From UBA5972 sp964588725 (GTDB lineage Bacteria; Pseudomonadota; Alphaproteobacteria; Rhodobacterales; Rhodobacteraceae), in contig CAZPQL010000073.1 of NCBI GenBank assembly GCA_964588725.1, positions 1 to 13,457 on the forward strand: a stretch of DNA of 13,457 nucleotides, given 5' to 3'. How positions within the stretch are numbered: position 1 is the first letter of the stretch; the number at the start of each line of letters is the position of its first letter. The notes under the pieces were generated by a model. That model had not been told where the DNA came from. It saw only the letters and a program-made list of their open reading frames with translations, and made no database searches. The translations under genes and the position numbers were made by a program. Shown one piece after another: positions 12,646 through 13,457 of the stretch.

Positions 12646-13457
12646 TTCCAACATTTGGAACCCTCGATTTCTTGCGGCGATTATTTCGTCAGGGTCTGCT
12701 TTCCAAACGAATGGCTTTGCTTCGGTGTCGTTGTGTTCAGCTATGAACCGGTCGATTGCGCCCTTCAGTTCACCGACGGATTTGAACACACCGTTTTTCA
12801 ACCGCCTTCGGGTGAGTTTGGCAAAGAAGCCTTCGACCGCATTCAGCCATGAACTTGAGGTTGGGATGAAATGGAAAGTCCAGCGCGGATGACGGGCCAG
12901 CCAGGCCCGGGTGTTGGGGTGCTTGTGCGTGCCGTAATTGTCGAGAATGACATGGATTTTCCTGTCCTTTGGAACCTGGCTTTCAATCTGCTCGAGAAAG
13001 CTCAGAAACTCCTGATGTCGTTGGCGTTGCATGTTTTTCGACATCACGCTGCCATCCAGCACATTGAGGGCTGCAAACAGGGTGGTTGTGCCGATGCGTT
13101 TATAGTCATGGGTGAGGGTCTGGCCACGGCCTTTCTTCAGTGGCAACCCTGGTTGCGTACCCCCTCTCGGGCATGTAAACATGCCCTGCCGGGCAATGGT
13201 CAAGTGCCTGAATTTGCGACTTTTCATCAACCGAAAGCACCACCGCATGGGCCGGAGGGGATACATAAAGGCCAACCACCTCGCGCAGTTTTTTCGCAAA
13301 TTCCGGGTCGTTTGACAGCTTGAACTGCCGCCAGCGATGTGGGCTTAATCCGTGGGATTTCCATATTTCATGCACGCTTGATGCGCTTAGTCCGACCACT
13401 TTGGCCATCGCCCGAACGGTCCAGTGACTGGCCTCATGGGGTGGTGGCTTCAAGGTC
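12637..13457 (-). mobile_element. IS630-family element inserted into the IS3 element (partial)
   Basis: IS3 orfB homology ends and IS630 sequence begins at CTAG (12634-12637). The TA at 12635-12636 fits the known TA target preference of IS630-family elements, which duplicate TA on insertion. The element starts GTGGATTGATTCC and its transposase ORF runs to the very end. The other terminus is outside the window, so inverted repeats cannot be compared. Confidence 0.75.
13159..13198. repeat. About 40-nt palindromic insertion inside the IS630 transposase
   Basis: The stretch contains the perfect inverted repeat GGGCATG-TAAA-CATGCCC (13169-13186) flanked by GC-rich arms. It replaces one codon between otherwise adjacent conserved transposase motifs. 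It could be a small repetitive palindromic unit. I see no other copy in this window. Confidence 0.6.

Larger units (their letters stand above)
12634..13457 (-). pseudogene. IS630-family transposase, frameshifted and cut by the window edge
   Basis: An IS630-type DDE transposase read on the minus strand from the right edge. The upstream frame (open from the edge to 13106) has the helix-turn-helix part HWTVRAMAKVVGLSASSVHE and the first catalytic Asp in LSVDEKSQIQALD. The downstream frame (to TAG 12634) has TQPGLPLKKGRGQTLTHDYK, the second Asp in HVILDNYGTHKH and the Glu in SSWLNAVEGFFAKLTRRRLK. In intact relatives QALD is followed at once by R-TQPGLPLKKG. Here about 40 nt replace that Arg codon (13159-13198), a net gain of about 37 nt that also shifts frame by +1. 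Transposase activity is therefore probably lost. The start codon lies beyond the window. Confidence 0.88.

Noticed and set aside
13106..13299. Programmed frameshift joining the two IS630 frames
   Set aside because: It would need +1 slippage and leave a foreign palindromic segment in the catalytic core, so disruption by insertion is simpler.
1..13457. CRISPR array, toxin-antitoxin pair, restriction or retron-like defence system
   Set aside because: No spaced direct repeats, no small overlapping toxin/antitoxin pair and no nuclease, methylase or reverse-transcriptase motifs were seen on either strand.

Overview
The window looks like chromosomal DNA from an alphaproteobacterium, most likely a Rhodobacteraceae/Roseobacter-type organism. 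The reasons are the GC-rich coding sequence, the gene order rplU-rpmA-obg-proB-proA, an L21 protein with a long Lys/Ala/Pro tail, and two TPR-sulfotransferases. This assignment is inferred from gene content; no search was run.

Positions 1-4800 hold conserved housekeeping genes. The 3' end of an unidentified plus-strand gene (perhaps DUF3179-like) converges on a minus-strand cluster read from right to left: rplU (L21), rpmA (L27), obg (ribosome-associated GTPase), proB and proA (first two steps of proline synthesis). The last three overlap (13 nt, then ATGA). A good sigma70-type promoter and a hairpin-rich leader precede rplU, and a terminator-like hairpin separates rpmA from obg.

Positions 4800-9860 hold a minus-strand secreted DUF2059-like protein and then two homologous TPR-sulfotransferase genes lying tail to tail with 7 nt between their stop codons. 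A complete tRNA-Ser(CGA) gene with encoded CCA follows.

Positions 9860-13457, downstream of the tRNA, form an accessory region. It holds about 380 bp with no convincing gene, the decayed 3' end of an IS66-type element with its terminal repeat, and an AT-richer lipoprotein gene split by a frameshift at a C8 run and closed by a strong terminator. An IS3-family (IS407-like) element with an A7 frameshift site follows, and it is interrupted by an IS630-family element that runs off the window. The IS630 transposase is itself broken by a short palindromic insertion. The tRNA-proximal position, the nested and decayed IS elements and the composition shift suggest an island-like hot spot, though no integrase or attachment repeat is visible.

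Nothing here is clearly a new multi-gene system. The most interesting items are the frameshifted triple-repeat lipoprotein, the palindromic insertion in the IS630 transposase, the structured rplU leader and the tail-to-tail sulfotransferase pair.
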